Positions 43,202 to 52,053 of a stretch of 64,000 nucleotides of DNA are shown here, one piece after another. Position 1 is the first letter of the stretch; the number at the start of each line of letters is the position of its first letter. Made by a program: the position numbers and the translations under genes. Location of the stretch: positions 54,176 through 118,175 of the forward strand of contig DAOUJC010000014.1 of the NCBI GenBank assembly GCA_034423135.1, in the 5' to 3' direction. Under the pieces are notes generated by a model, which was given only the letters and a program-made list of their open reading frames with translations, made no database searches and was not told the origin of the DNA. Origin of the DNA: JAPPHY01 sp034423135. Its GTDB lineage: Bacteria > Chloroflexota > Dehalococcoidia > Lucifugimonadales > UBA2985.

Positions 43202-45100
43202 CTACACGTCTGTCCGGTACAGGTAGCGGATGTCCCAGAGCCCGTACAGCGTGGGCGTGGAGTTTCCGAAGACGTTGCGTACGGCGCTGATCCTCTCGGA
43301 TAGCGTGGTGTAGATCACGGGCACGTTCTCCGCAGCCAGCTCCTGCGCCCGGTGGTAGTAGCCAACTCGCGTCTCGCTATCGAGCTCCTGGCTCGCCTTC
43401 ACGTACAGCTCGTCGATCTCAGCCTCCCACTCGGTGGCGGGAGACGGCTGGTTGGGGTACCACAGGTGCAGCCCCTCGGAGCTGTGCCAGAAGGTGATGC
43501 CGCCGTGCGGGTCGGTGCCGCCCGTGAACCCGATGATCATGGCCTCCCAGTCGTAGGTGGCCGTCAGCTGCGTGACCAGGTCACCGAACTCGATCAGCTT
43601 GTACTCCACGTCAAGGCCAATCTCCTTCATGTTCTCGCTGATCAGCCTGCCGACCTCCGCGCGTACGCTGTTGTCCCCGTTGGTCACCAGCGAGAACGCG
43701 ATCTCGTTGCCTTCGTCATCTTCACGAACGCCATCCCCGTTAGTGTCGGTCCAGCCGAGACTGTCCAGGATCTCGTTCGCCGCTTCCAGGTCGAAGGCGT
43801 ACTTTCGCACGTCCGGGTTGTGGAAGTCGCCCGTGGCCGGGCTGATCGACGACCACTGCGGGTACCCCACGCCGTGCTGCACCTCGTCGATGATGGTGGT
43901 CTTGTCGATGGTGTGAGCCACGGCCTGCCGGAACTCCGCGTTCTGGAACCACCTCAGCTTCTCGGGTGCTATGTAGGGCTCGCCTGAGTCGGCGCTCATG
44001 CCGGGATTCATGTTGAACCCCATGAACGTGGTGCCGAATGCGGGACCGCGCCTGTAGATCGTGAAGTTACCCTCCTCCTGGAGGGGTTCGAGTCCTGCCA
44101 GTTCCTCACCGAGCACGCCGTGCACGTCAGCCTCGCCTGCCTTGAAGCTCGCCAGTTCCGATGCGAGGTCGGGCACAATCACGCGTACGAGCTCATCCAG
44201 GTACGGTAGGGAGTTGCCCGCATCGTCCTTGAGCCAGTAGTTGGGGTTGCGCTGCAGCACCACGCTTTCTTCTGGGACGTAGCTCCCGATTGTGAACGGG
44301 CCCGTGCCAATGATCTCGGAAGGGTCGGTGTTGATGTCCCACGTTTCGGTGAAGGTGCCGTCGTCTACGTGCTTCTCAAGGATGTGCCTCGGATAGATGG
44401 CCGTGCCCATGGAGCGCAGGAACGTGGCGAACGGCACCGGGAGTACACACTGGACGGTGTAGTCGTCCAGCGCCGTGACATTCATGGGCGACTCCTCCCA
44501 CTCACCGCTGGCTTCGTCCAGGTACCGGAAGTGGAAGGTCGCGCGGCTGCTGGCCGGGATATCGTCGTTGTAGATTATGCGGTTGAAGGTGAAGTCCACG
44601 TCGCGGGCGGTGAAGGGCTCTCCGTCATGCCACGTTACGTCCCGGCGCAGGTGGAACATCCACGTCAGGCCGTCGTCGGAGCGCTCCCAGGACTCCGCCA
44701 GCGAAGGCTCTACCTCGTCGGTCAGCCACGAAGTCTCGGTAAGGCCGTCGTAGAGGTATCCCAGGACTCCCGACGACGAGGCGTCCGTGGAAATGGCTAG
44801 ATTGAAGGTGAGAGGCTCGGAAATGGTGGCGACGGTCAGGGAGCCTCCGTGCTCCCCGATGGTGTACTCGAACGCCTCTGCGTTCCTCCTGAGCTGCTCC
44901 ACAACGGTAGGCTCAGGCGTAGACGTAGGCGTGGGAGCCGGGGTGGAGGTGGCCGTCGGCGCTGCTGTCGCGGTCGGCGCTGGGGTCGTCGGGGTGGCTG
45001 TGTTGACTGGCCCTCCGTCGGACGGAGTCGCGCACGCTGCAACCGATAGCGCGCTGAGGACGAGGAAAAGGGCAAGGGTGTTTCGAAGTTTGCCTCTCAT
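43202..45100 (-). CDS. Peptide/solute ABC transporter substrate-binding lipoprotein
   Basis: A 632-aa lipoprotein. The signal peptide ends at the lipobox SVAAC (Cys about residue 23). A Thr/Pro/Ala linker of ~45 residues precedes the SBP_bac_5 domain (about 80-632). Typical blocks are SLAESWERSDDGLTWMFHLR, WHDGEPFTARDVDFTFNR and IIGTGPFTIGSYVPEESVVLQRNPNYW. It would deliver oligopeptides or other solutes to an Opp/Dpp-type importer, but no permease or ATPase of that type is adjacent. Confidence 0.9.
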   Translation of the reverse strand: MRGKLRNTLALFLVLSALSVAACATPSDGGPVNTATPTTPAPTATAAPTATSTPAPTPTSTPEPTVVEQLRRNAEAFEYTIGEHGGSLTVATISEPLTFNLAISTDASSSGVLGYLYDGLTETSWLTDEVEPSLAESWERSDDGLTWMFHLRRDVTWHDGEPFTARDVDFTFNRIIYNDDIPASSRATFHFRYLDEASGEWEESPMNVTALDDYTVQCVLPVPFATFLRSMGTAIYPRHILEKHVDDGTFTETWDINTDPSEIIGTGPFTIGSYVPEESVVLQRNPNYWLKDDAGNSLPYLDELVRVIVPDLASELASFKAGEADVHGVLGEELAGLEPLQEEGNFTIYRRGPAFGTTFMGFNMNPGMSADSGEPYIAPEKLRWFQNAEFRQAVAHTIDKTTIIDEVQHGVGYPQWSSISPATGDFHNPDVRKYAFDLEAANEILDSLGWTDTNGDGVREDDEGNEIAFSLVTNGDNSVRAEVGRLISENMKEIGLDVEYKLIEFGDLVTQLTATYDWEAMIIGFTGGTDPHGGITFWHSSEGLHLWYPNQPSPATEWEAEIDELYVKASQELDSETRVGYYHRAQELAAENVPVIYTTLSERISAVRNVFGNSTPTLYGLWDIRYLYRTDV

Positions 45101-45195
45101 TGCCCAGCAATGTTAGGCAGAGCCGGTGGTGGTGTCAAGCGTGGGCTGAAGCCATGACGCGGGCGCCGACCCGGTGCGCCCCACTCAGATCGCAG

Positions 45196-45224
45196 TTGCC
45201 GTAAGCTACCGGATAGCCTATAAT
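45196..45224 (+). promoter_or_regulatory. Promoter of the GPP34 gene
   Basis: TTGCCG (45196-45201) and TATAAT (45219-45224) are 17 bp apart, with the ATG 47 bp beyond. Confidence 0.75.
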
Positions 45225-45271
45225 GCGGGTGTTCCTGGCACCATAATCACTCAGAGGAGAGGCCACTCATC

Positions 45272-45919
45272 ATGCTGAGGTTCGCCGAGGAAATCATACT
45301 GCTCCTTCTTGACGACGATGGCAGATTCGCACGGCTGCCAAGCTGGTCGCTACACTATGCGCTGGCAGGCGGCGTGTTGATGGATCTCGCACTCGAGAAC
45401 CGCATCGACACCGACCTGGAGAAGCTGGTGTTAATCGACTCCACGCCTGTGGGAGACAGCCTCCTGGACCCCACGCTCGCCGACATCGCGGAGGGTGTGG
45501 AGAGCGATGCACGCTACTGGGTGGGACGCACCGCCGCCCGTGGAGAAGAGCTCCGCGATGAGGCCCTCAGGCGCCTGGTTGACCTGGGCATCCTGGAGAG
45601 GCGAGAAGACAGCTTCCTGTGGGTGTTTCGTGCGAGGCGCTACCCCTCCATTGACGGACAGGTGGAGCGGGAGGTCAAGCTGCGAATTATGGGCGTGCTG
45701 TTCAGCGACGAGATACCTGACCCGCGGGACATCGTCGTGATCTGCCTGGCCGACGCCTGCGGCATCTTCAACGAGCTGCTCTCCTCACGGGAGGTCGAAA
45801 GCGTGGCGCCGCGAATCGAGCAGGTGCGCAGGCTGGACCTCATAGGACAGGCCACCACGCAGGCCATTCGCGACATCGAAGTGTCGATAGCCACCTCGAT
45901 GAACCAGCAGCTCTTCTGA
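45272..45919 (+). CDS. GPP34 (GOLPH3/Vps74-like) domain protein
   Basis: A 215-aa protein of the GPP34 family. The start FAEEIILLLLDDDGRF and the following LHYALAGGVLMDLALENRI are family hallmarks, as is RDIVVICLADACGIFNELLS in the second half. Eukaryotic members bind phosphatidylinositol-4-phosphate on Golgi membranes. Bacterial members are mostly uncharacterised and are common in actinomycetes. Here the same genome region encodes inositol-phospholipid synthesis at 4.7-7.6 kb, so a membrane-lipid role is plausible but unproven. It has its own promoter and a GAGGAGAGG Shine-Dalgarno. Confidence 0.85.
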   Translation: MLRFAEEIILLLLDDDGRFARLPSWSLHYALAGGVLMDLALENRIDTDLEKLVLIDSTPVGDSLLDPTLADIAEGVESDARYWVGRTAARGEELRDEALRRLVDLGILERREDSFLWVFRARRYPSIDGQVEREVKLRIMGVLFSDEIPDPRDIVVICLADACGIFNELLSSREVESVAPRIEQVRRLDLIGQATTQAIRDIEVSIATSMNQQLF

Positions 45920-45964
45920 TTCCAGGGACTGCGCCCTCCGCAACCGACCGACCCCGGCACCCCT

Positions 45965-46768
45965 CTAGTGCCGCGTGGCGCGCCCCTTGAGCGCCAGCAG
46001 CGCCAATCCCAGGCTGACCACCCCCACCAGCCCCACCGCACCCACGCCCTGCAGCAACACAACCGGCTCCCAGCCCTCGGTAATCAGCGACCGCAGGGCG
46101 GCGAGCAGGTAAGTCACGGGGTTGTAGTCCGCCACTGTTGCCATCCACGACGTCATCGCCTCCTGGGGCAGGAAAAGCGTGGTCATGAACAGGAACGGGA
46201 AGAACAACAGGAACGTCAGGTTCACGGCGGCGACGTTGCCGGTCTTCAATGCGATGGCGTAGGGGAACCCTGCGAATATCAGGCCCCATAGCCCGCCCAG
46301 CAGCATGAACACCAGCACGCCCAGCACGCCCGACGCGAAGTGTACGCCCACCAGAAAGCCCATGAACACCACGGGGATGGTCAGCAGCACCACCAGCGCA
46401 AAGTCGGCGAGCATCAGGCCAAGCAACAGCGCCAGCCGGTTCACCGGCGTGATCACCAGCCGGTCGAAGTAGCCGCTCTGGATGTCGGTCACAACTGTGA
46501 TGGCGCGTGACACGCCCGTAACGGCGAACAGTATCGCAACCGGCAGCTGGAACGCCTTGTAGTCCAGCCCCGGAATCTGCTCGGCGAAGTCGGCCAGCGC
46601 ACCAATGTTGAGGAAGAAGAAGAACACCGGAATCACGAGCGCGGGTATGGTGACCTCCGGGTCCCTGGCCACGGAACGGACCGCCCGTTCCGCCACGGAG
46701 GCGATGTCCCGCAGGAATCCCGCCCTGCGAGCCTGGACCGGCGTTGCGGTTGTAACACGAGTTGCCAA
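45965..46768 (-). CDS. ABC-2 type transporter permease
   Basis: A 267-aa membrane protein with six predicted helices, of the DrrB/ABC-2 group. Characteristic are RDPEVTIPALVIPVFFFFLN early on, VTDIQSGYFDRLVITPVNR, and PFLFMTTLFLPQEAMTSWM before the last helices. The TTG at 46768 follows AGGAGTACAACAG and is chosen; the frame to 46990 only overlaps the ATPase gene. It pairs with the ATPase just upstream to export a lipid, drug or polysaccharide precursor; substrate is unknown. Confidence 0.86.
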   Translation of the reverse strand: MATRVTTATPVQARRAGFLRDIASVAERAVRSVARDPEVTIPALVIPVFFFFLNIGALADFAEQIPGLDYKAFQLPVAILFAVTGVSRAITVVTDIQSGYFDRLVITPVNRLALLLGLMLADFALVVLLTIPVVFMGFLVGVHFASGVLGVLVFMLLGGLWGLIFAGFPYAIALKTGNVAAVNLTFLLFFPFLFMTTLFLPQEAMTSWMATVADYNPVTYLLAALRSLITEGWEPVVLLQGVGAVGLVGVVSLGLALLALKGRATRH

Positions 46769-46826
46769 CTGTTGTACTCCTAGGCCTCGGTTGCTGCGAT
46801 TGTGAGATCGAAGAATGCGCCCGTCA

Positions 46827-47831
46827 CTACGTCTGCGCCCCGTCGTCCTCCGGTGGCCACTGCTGGTCGGAGGCCTCGTCCTGGAGCCGCTCGCCGGTGA
46901 CCTGCAGAAACACGTCGTCGAGCGTAGGCGTGCGGAGGGTGAGCTCCTGCACTGCAACGCCTTGCCGGGCCAACGCCAAAGCCACGTCACTGATCACGGC
47001 CGCCCCGTTACCGACGCTGGCGGTCACCTCGCTGCCGTGCACCGCAACGCTGATCACGCGGCCCGTGCCCATCAGAGCGCTCTCGGCCGCTTCCACGTCT
47101 CCGTCCACCTTAATGATGATCAGGTCCGAGCCTCTCGCGCGCTTCAGCTCCTCCGGCGTGCCCTGCGCAGCCAGCCGGCCGCGGCTGATGATACCGACTC
47201 GGTGGGCCAAGGCATCGGCCTCCTCCAGATACTGGGTAGTGAGGAATATGGTCACGCCCAGCTTCTCGTTGACGCCTCGCACCTCCTCCCAGACCCGGGC
47301 GCGGCTGACGGGGTCGAGGCCCGTTGTCGGCTCGTCCAGGAAGAGCACCTCCGGGTTGTGTATGAGGGCTGCGGCCAAGTCCAGCCGGCGCTTCATCCCC
47401 CCGGAGTAGGTGCCGATGAACCTGTCCATCGCGTCGCCAATGTCGATGAGGTCCGACAGGTCTGCGATGCGCTGGTTGACCTGCTTTCGGGGCAGGCCGT
47501 AGAGCCGCCCCTGCAGGCGCAGCAGCTCGCGGCCGGTCTGCTTTGCGTCCAGGGCCGCGTCCTGCAGGGCCACTCCGATGCGCAGCCGCACCTCCTCCGG
47601 CCGGCTGACCGCGTCGTAGCCCGCTACTATCATGCTGCCAGCGGTGGGGGCCAGCAGTGTGACGAGCATTCGGATGACCGTGGTCTTTCCCGCGCCGTTG
47701 GGGCCCAGGAATCCGAATATCTCGCCCTTGCGCACCTTGAGGTCCACGCCGTCGACCGCCCGCACCGTTCCGAACGTGCGGACGAGCCCCTCCACGGCTA
47801 TGGCGTATGTGTTGTCTGCTGCTGCGCTCAT
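46827..47831 (-). CDS. ABC transporter ATP-binding protein, DrrA-like
   Basis: A 334-aa ATPase. Walker A GPNGAGKTTVIRM (about residue 40), signature YSGGMKRRLDLAAAL (about 140), Walker B VLFLDEPTTGLDP (about 160). The ~100-residue C-terminal extension (DGDVEAAESALMG ... TLDDVFLQVTGE) is typical of daunorubicin-resistance-type exporters. It forms an operon with the ABC-2 permease at 45965-46768 (58 bp gap). Confidence 0.92.
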   Translation of the reverse strand: MSAAADNTYAIAVEGLVRTFGTVRAVDGVDLKVRKGEIFGFLGPNGAGKTTVIRMLVTLLAPTAGSMIVAGYDAVSRPEEVRLRIGVALQDAALDAKQTGRELLRLQGRLYGLPRKQVNQRIADLSDLIDIGDAMDRFIGTYSGGMKRRLDLAAALIHNPEVLFLDEPTTGLDPVSRARVWEEVRGVNEKLGVTIFLTTQYLEEADALAHRVGIISRGRLAAQGTPEELKRARGSDLIIIKVDGDVEAAESALMGTGRVISVAVHGSEVTASVGNGAAVISDVALALARQGVAVQELTLRTPTLDDVFLQVTGERLQDEASDQQWPPEDDGAQT

Positions 47832-47907
47832 CCGGAATTCGCCCTCAAGCGCAACATTGTAAAGTCCATGAGCGCGCTCGGCAACCCACTCCCGTCACGG
47901 TCGGGGC

Positions 47908-47928
47908 CTGCAGACTCGGAGTCTGCAG
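47908..47928. terminator. Perfect inverted repeat between ABC ATPase and alcohol dehydrogenase
   Basis: CTGCAGACT and AGTCTGCAG are exact complements around CGG. The 9-bp stem lies after the dehydrogenase stop on the minus strand and before the ABC operon. It has no T-run; it could be an attenuating hairpin or a protein site. Confidence 0.5.
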
Positions 47929-47971
47929 CGGGCGTGGGTTTCGGACGAACTTCCGGATCGCAGCCCAGCCG

Positions 47972-49057
47972 CTAGTCGAACATCAGGACGCTGCGAGTCA
48001 CCTCGCCCGCCTTCATGGCGCGGAAGGCCTCGTTAACGTCCTCCAGGCGGCCGCGGCGGGTGATCATCTCGTCCAGCAGCAGCCGTCCCTGGCGGTACAG
48101 CTCGATGAGGCGGGGCATGTCTGTGCGGAACCGATTGGAACCCATGCCGCTGCCTTGGATCTTCCGCTCGCTGAGGAACATTCGCCCTTCGATCTCCACC
48201 TTCTCCCCCACGGGAATCATGCCCACGACGGTTGCGGTGCCCCCGGGAATCAGGCAGTTCCACGCCTGCTCGGCAGCTATCTTGAGGCCGATGGCTTCGA
48301 AGGAGTAGTCCACGCCTCCGCCGCTGAGGTTACGTATCGCTTCCACCGGGTCATGCGATGAGGCGTCGACCACGTGTGTAGCTCCCAGCTCCAGGGCGTG
48401 GGCCAGCTTCGGCTCCACCACGTCCACGGCGATGATCTGCCTGGCTCCGGCGATGCGCGCTCCCTGCACAACGGACATTCCAACTCCGCCAAGACCGAAT
48501 ACGGCTACGCTGCATCCTGCCTCTATCCGGGCGGTGTTGAATACCGCGCCCACGCCGGTTATGACGCCACAGCCGATGAGCGCTGCACGGTCCAACGGCA
48601 TGTCATCGTCGATCTTGACCAGCGCGTTCTCGTGGACGAGCATTCGCTCGGCGTAGCTGGACAGGTTGAAGCCCTGCGTGAGGGCTGCGCCGTTGCGGGC
48701 AAGCGATAGCCGCGGAGGCTCGTCCTCGGTCCGGCGGGGCCTCTGGGAGCAGCGGTTGGGGTGGCCGGAAAGGCACTGGTGGCAGGCGCCGCAGAAGACG
48801 GACAGGCAGGAAATAACATGGTCGCCGGGCTTGAGGTATGTAACCAGTTCGCCAACCTCCTCCACAACACCCGCAGTCTCGTGGCCCAGGATGGCAGGCG
48901 TGACCATGGGGTACAGCCCTTCCATGAAGTGGAGGTCGCTGTGGCAGACGCCGCTCGCGGCAGTGCGCACCACGACCTCCCGGGCCATTGGCCCGTCGAT
49001 GTTCACCTCCTCGATTTCCAGGGGCGTGTTGACGGCATGAAACACGGCGGCCTTCAC
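47972..49057 (-). CDS. Zinc-dependent alcohol dehydrogenase
   Basis: A 361-aa medium-chain dehydrogenase. Catalytic zinc ligands lie in SGVCHSDLHF (Cys about 37) and GHETAGVVEEVGE (His about 59). The structural zinc site is CGACHQCLSGHPNRC (about 92-106). The NAD-binding motif is VFGLGGVGMSVVQGA (about 190-204). The form with this long Cys-rich lobe resembles class III/NDMA-dependent-type enzymes. Substrate is unknown. The ATG at 49057 fits the family start MKAAVFHAVNTPLEIEEV. Confidence 0.9.
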   Translation of the reverse strand: MKAAVFHAVNTPLEIEEVNIDGPMAREVVVRTAASGVCHSDLHFMEGLYPMVTPAILGHETAGVVEEVGELVTYLKPGDHVISCLSVFCGACHQCLSGHPNRCSQRPRRTEDEPPRLSLARNGAALTQGFNLSSYAERMLVHENALVKIDDDMPLDRAALIGCGVITGVGAVFNTARIEAGCSVAVFGLGGVGMSVVQGARIAGARQIIAVDVVEPKLAHALELGATHVVDASSHDPVEAIRNLSGGGVDYSFEAIGLKIAAEQAWNCLIPGGTATVVGMIPVGEKVEIEGRMFLSERKIQGSGMGSNRFRTDMPRLIELYRQGRLLLDEMITRRGRLEDVNEAFRAMKAGEVTRSVLMFD

Positions 49058-49133
49058 GATGCACCTCCCGATTTCAACTTGGTCCCATCGCCGGGGCTTC
49101 TCACAGGTCGAGCGCCCGCGGCGCTGCGCCCAG

Positions 49134-49319
49134 TCACCTGTCGCCGGCCATCACCCTGCGCTGAATGATCTCCAGCGCAATGCCCATGCCAATAGGCAGA
49201 AATCCAAGTGCATTCCCCAGGATGACCCAGCCAACCCCCATGCCGATCACAATTCCGTTCCACATCCCGGACCAGCGTTGGCGCTTTGCCAGGGCAAGCT
49301 CGGGTCTCTGCTCTTCCAT
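49134..49319 (-). CDS. Small membrane protein, unknown
   Basis: A 61-aa protein, MEEQRPELALAKRQ followed by two short hydrophobic segments (NGIVIGMGVGWVILGNALGF and LPIGMGIALEII). The ATG at 49319 is preceded by AGGAGGGTGAAC, a strong ribosome-binding site, so the gene is probably real. No family was recognised. It lies between the dehydrogenase and a coiled-coil protein on the same strand. Confidence 0.65.
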   Translation of the reverse strand: MEEQRPELALAKRQRWSGMWNGIVIGMGVGWVILGNALGFLPIGMGIALEIIQRRVMAGDR

Positions 49320-49403
49320 GTTCACCCTCCTGGACTCGATGGGTACAACTATACTCCCATGCAGCCCGTTTTGCCAAACTGCAACGGAGGGCGGCAACCA
49401 AGG

Positions 49404-49937
49404 CTAGCGCCGGCTGAGGCCCAAGCGTATCTTCTCCTCCGGCGAGAGCGCCGACACATCGACACCTGAGCGGGCCGGTGCGCCAGACGGCGTGCGCTCC
49501 ATCAGCGCCCGCTCCTCGAGACGGCCACGCACGTGCTCCACTATCTGCCGGGCACGCGCGTGCGACGCCTGAAGCTCCTCGATGGTGTCGCCGGACACCA
49601 GGTCCGCGGGCAGACCGGGTTCCGCCTCCAGCATCGAAGCGCGGTAGGCATCCAGCGCCTGCGAGAGCTGCGCCCTCATCCCATCCACCTGCTGCTCGCG
49701 TTCGGCGGCTGCGCGCTCCATGCCGCTCACGGCAGACTCCAGTTCCGCAATGCGGGCGTCCCTCTGCTCCAGCGTCCCGTTGAGACGCACAACCACCTGC
49801 TCTCTGTCCGACAGTCCAGCCTCCAGCTCCGCGATGCGCCCAGCGAGCGCCGTTGCCGCGTCGGTTTCCTCCCCAGTGGTCTCCTCCGGCTGCTCTGCAA
49901 TCGTGGTCTCGTCCGTGGTGTTCTCGTCGTCATTCAT
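49404..49937 (-). CDS. Coiled-coil protein, unknown function
   Basis: A 177-aa protein. An acidic, Thr/Glu-rich N-terminus (first 30 residues) precedes a long coiled coil (about 35-110: LAGRIAELEAGLSDREQVVV and similar heptads), then a helical tail ending in SALSPEEKIRLGLSRR. No membrane segment. The ATG at 49937 follows AGGAGCAAGCC. The longer frame to 50078 lacks an RBS and is rejected. Role unknown. Confidence 0.7.
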   Translation of the reverse strand: MNDDENTTDETTIAEQPEETTGEETDAATALAGRIAELEAGLSDREQVVVRLNGTLEQRDARIAELESAVSGMERAAAEREQQVDGMRAQLSQALDAYRASMLEAEPGLPADLVSGDTIEELQASHARARQIVEHVRGRLEERALMERTPSGAPARSGVDVSALSPEEKIRLGLSRR

Positions 49938-50095
49938 GGCTTGCTCCTGCGAGTGATTGGGCGCAGGATACGCGGCACCGGCGGAGGCGGGCAAGCGGGA
50001 GATGGCAGAGTCAATGCGCACGGAATAACCGACGTGTGGTAACATTCGCACATCCCACTCAGATTCGCAGACGAACAAAACGCAGGAGGACTCAA

Positions 50096-50536
50096 ATGAG
50101 CACGACTCGTAGAGCAGAGGCTACCTGGGACGGCGATCTTGTATCAGGAAGCGGTGTGGTAAGCGCGGTGAGCAGCGGAGTGTTCACAGACCTGCCGGTG
50201 ACCTGGATTTCCCGGACCGCGGATGCCGGTGGCCGGACCAGCCCGGAGGAGCTTGTGGCCGCGGCGCATGCGGCCTGCTACAGCATGGCGTTGTCGTACG
50301 GGCTGGCCGGCGCGGGCACGCCTCCCACTAAGCTTGAGGTCAGCGCAACCGTGACATTCGAGGTGGGCCAGGGCGGGCCGAAGGTAGCATCGAGCGCCCT
50401 CACCGTGCGCGGCGAGGTACCGGGCCTGGACGCCGACAGCTTCCGCGCGGCGGCCGAGGCTGCCAAGGACGCATGCCCCATCTCGCAGGCGCTGCAGGGC
50501 AATGTGGCGCTGAGTGTGGAGGCCACGCTGGCGTAG
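50096..50536 (+). CDS. OsmC/Ohr family peroxidase
   Basis: A 146-aa OsmC-type protein that reduces organic hydroperoxides through two Cys. The peroxidatic Cys is in AAHAACYSMALS (about residue 61) and the resolving Cys in AKDACPISQAL (about 127). The start MSTTRRAEATWDGDL with AGGAGGACTCAA upstream is secure. It closely resembles the OsmC branch and less the Ohr branch. Confidence 0.92.
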   Translation: MSTTRRAEATWDGDLVSGSGVVSAVSSGVFTDLPVTWISRTADAGGRTSPEELVAAAHAACYSMALSYGLAGAGTPPTKLEVSATVTFEVGQGGPKVASSALTVRGEVPGLDADSFRAAAEAAKDACPISQALQGNVALSVEATLA

Positions 50537-50585
50537 GCCGCAGGCCCAGTACCGCAATCGATTCGAGGCACTCCGAAGCCCCCAT

Positions 50586-51920
50586 ATGCGAGCCAGGATT
50601 CCCATCGCCAGCCTGCTTGTGGCCGCGGCGCTGATGATGGCCGCGGCCTGCACCCTCGCGCCGCCGCCGACCGCTGCGCCCCGATCGACACCCACACCCA
50701 CGGAAATTCCAACCCAATCGGTCACGCCCGCGCCGACGGAGGCACCCACGGCAACTGCGCCTGCTAGAGTGACGCCTGTAGCCACAGACCTGTCTGCCCC
50801 GACTGCTGTGCCAGCGCCCACAGAGGCCCCCACGTCAACCGCCGCGCATACACGTGCGGAACGTGCCACCCCGCCACCTAGGGAGACCGCCACGCCCACC
50901 TTCACGCCTGCGCCCACCGTTACACCTCTGCCGACCAGGACGCCTTTGCCCACACTCTCGCCGGAGGCGGTTGCGGCCACGGAAGCCCTGCTACCGGACT
51001 GGGTCGAAGATAGGTCCGATTTGACGTCATTCCTTCTCGATCTGAAGCGTAACTGGCCGGCAGCGTCAGCATTGTTCGAGAGCCTGGAGTGGGTGCGGGA
51101 CGGTATCGGCAACTCGCCTTCCGGACGCGACACATTGGAGGTAGACTTTGTGTCAGGCCTCAAGGATTCCTGGGCACTTGGCCCAACCGGCCAAGAGATA
51201 TCCATTAGGTTAATGGGCAAATCCTGGATGCAGGACAAAATCAGCCGAGAAGAGTCGCTGGTGGCGGGCTCCCTATGGCGCCTCTTCAGAACGAACTCAA
51301 CAGCCTCCATGCACCTGATACAATTGCCATTCCTTGACTCCGTGGATGGAGCGCATGAACTCAGGACTATCGGCCTGGTTGGACACATGCTATATGACGA
51401 CCGGGGGGCGTTACAGAGGCTTCTCTCCAGTCAGGAATTCGCTGGAGGCATAACCGATGACCACGTGACAGCCCTGGAGTTGATCAACTCTGAGCGCTTT
51501 GATCCTGAGGCAGTCGCTGCGATAAGGGGGCTTCCATGGGTCCAGGACGGAACGGACGCGTCCGACTGGGAGGAGGTGAATGCGTTAATCCGCTTGGCCC
51601 GGAATTCGCATGTGTTCTTCCGCGCAGCAATGGACTCACTTGGAGTACAAGACGGGATTTCGCCGGAAGAGTTGACTGTAATCCAATCCCTGTATGGGGC
51701 TGGTTCTTGGCCGTGGCAGGACTACGATAGCGCAGTGACCGCCATTGAGGCGTTGCCGTGGATCCAAGACGGCGTGCACGGGTCAGAGTGGGATGGCGCA
51801 GTGGCACTGTTGCGCCTAGGCGATTTGGACTTTACGACATTCTGGTCAACTATCCGATTAGACTGGGTGCAGGACGGCATCAGCGAGGATGAGATAGAGA
51901 TGATTGCCTCACTCAGTTAG
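50586..51920 (+). CDS. Lipoprotein with Thr/Pro linker and repeated W-x-QDGI units
   Basis: A 444-aa lipoprotein. Lipobox MAAAC gives a lipidated Cys near residue 21, followed by a long Thr/Pro/Ala linker (about 22-140). The remaining ~300 residues hold degenerate repeats built on [LW]-x-[WV]-[VIM]-Q-D-x-[IVT]: LEWVRDGIG, KSWMQDKIS, LPWVQDGTD, LGVQDGIS, LPWIQDGVH and LDWVQDGIS. They are spaced roughly 30-80 residues apart, often followed by an acidic stretch and a short helix. No enzyme family was recognised; a binding scaffold outside the cell is likely. Composition of the domain is less GC-rich than flanking genes. Confidence 0.75.
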   Translation: MRARIPIASLLVAAALMMAAACTLAPPPTAAPRSTPTPTEIPTQSVTPAPTEAPTATAPARVTPVATDLSAPTAVPAPTEAPTSTAAHTRAERATPPPRETATPTFTPAPTVTPLPTRTPLPTLSPEAVAATEALLPDWVEDRSDLTSFLLDLKRNWPAASALFESLEWVRDGIGNSPSGRDTLEVDFVSGLKDSWALGPTGQEISIRLMGKSWMQDKISREESLVAGSLWRLFRTNSTASMHLIQLPFLDSVDGAHELRTIGLVGHMLYDDRGALQRLLSSQEFAGGITDDHVTALELINSERFDPEAVAAIRGLPWVQDGTDASDWEEVNALIRLARNSHVFFRAAMDSLGVQDGISPEELTVIQSLYGAGSWPWQDYDSAVTAIEALPWIQDGVHGSEWDGAVALLRLGDLDFTTFWSTIRLDWVQDGISEDEIEMIASLS

Positions 51921-52014
51921 CATGTCTGCCAGCCGCCTTGCACTCACGGCGTAGGTCAGCCCGGCTGGTGGGGGCAGCTCGCTCCCGCCCCGCGCACCCC
52001 GCAGCCCAATCTGA

Positions 52015-52020
52015 TATACT
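52015..52020 (+). promoter_or_regulatory. -10 element of argF
   Basis: TATACT lies 33 bp before the argF ATG; GGAGG lies between. No convincing -35 box. Confidence 0.45.
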
Positions 52021-52053
52021 CTAAGTCGCACCTATCACTCGGAGGCTGCGGCC

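Noticed and set aside
46769..46990. N-terminal extension of the ABC-2 permease
   Set aside because: It overlaps the ATPase gene in another frame and is Arg/Ser-rich shadow sequence; AGGAG precedes the TTG at 46768.
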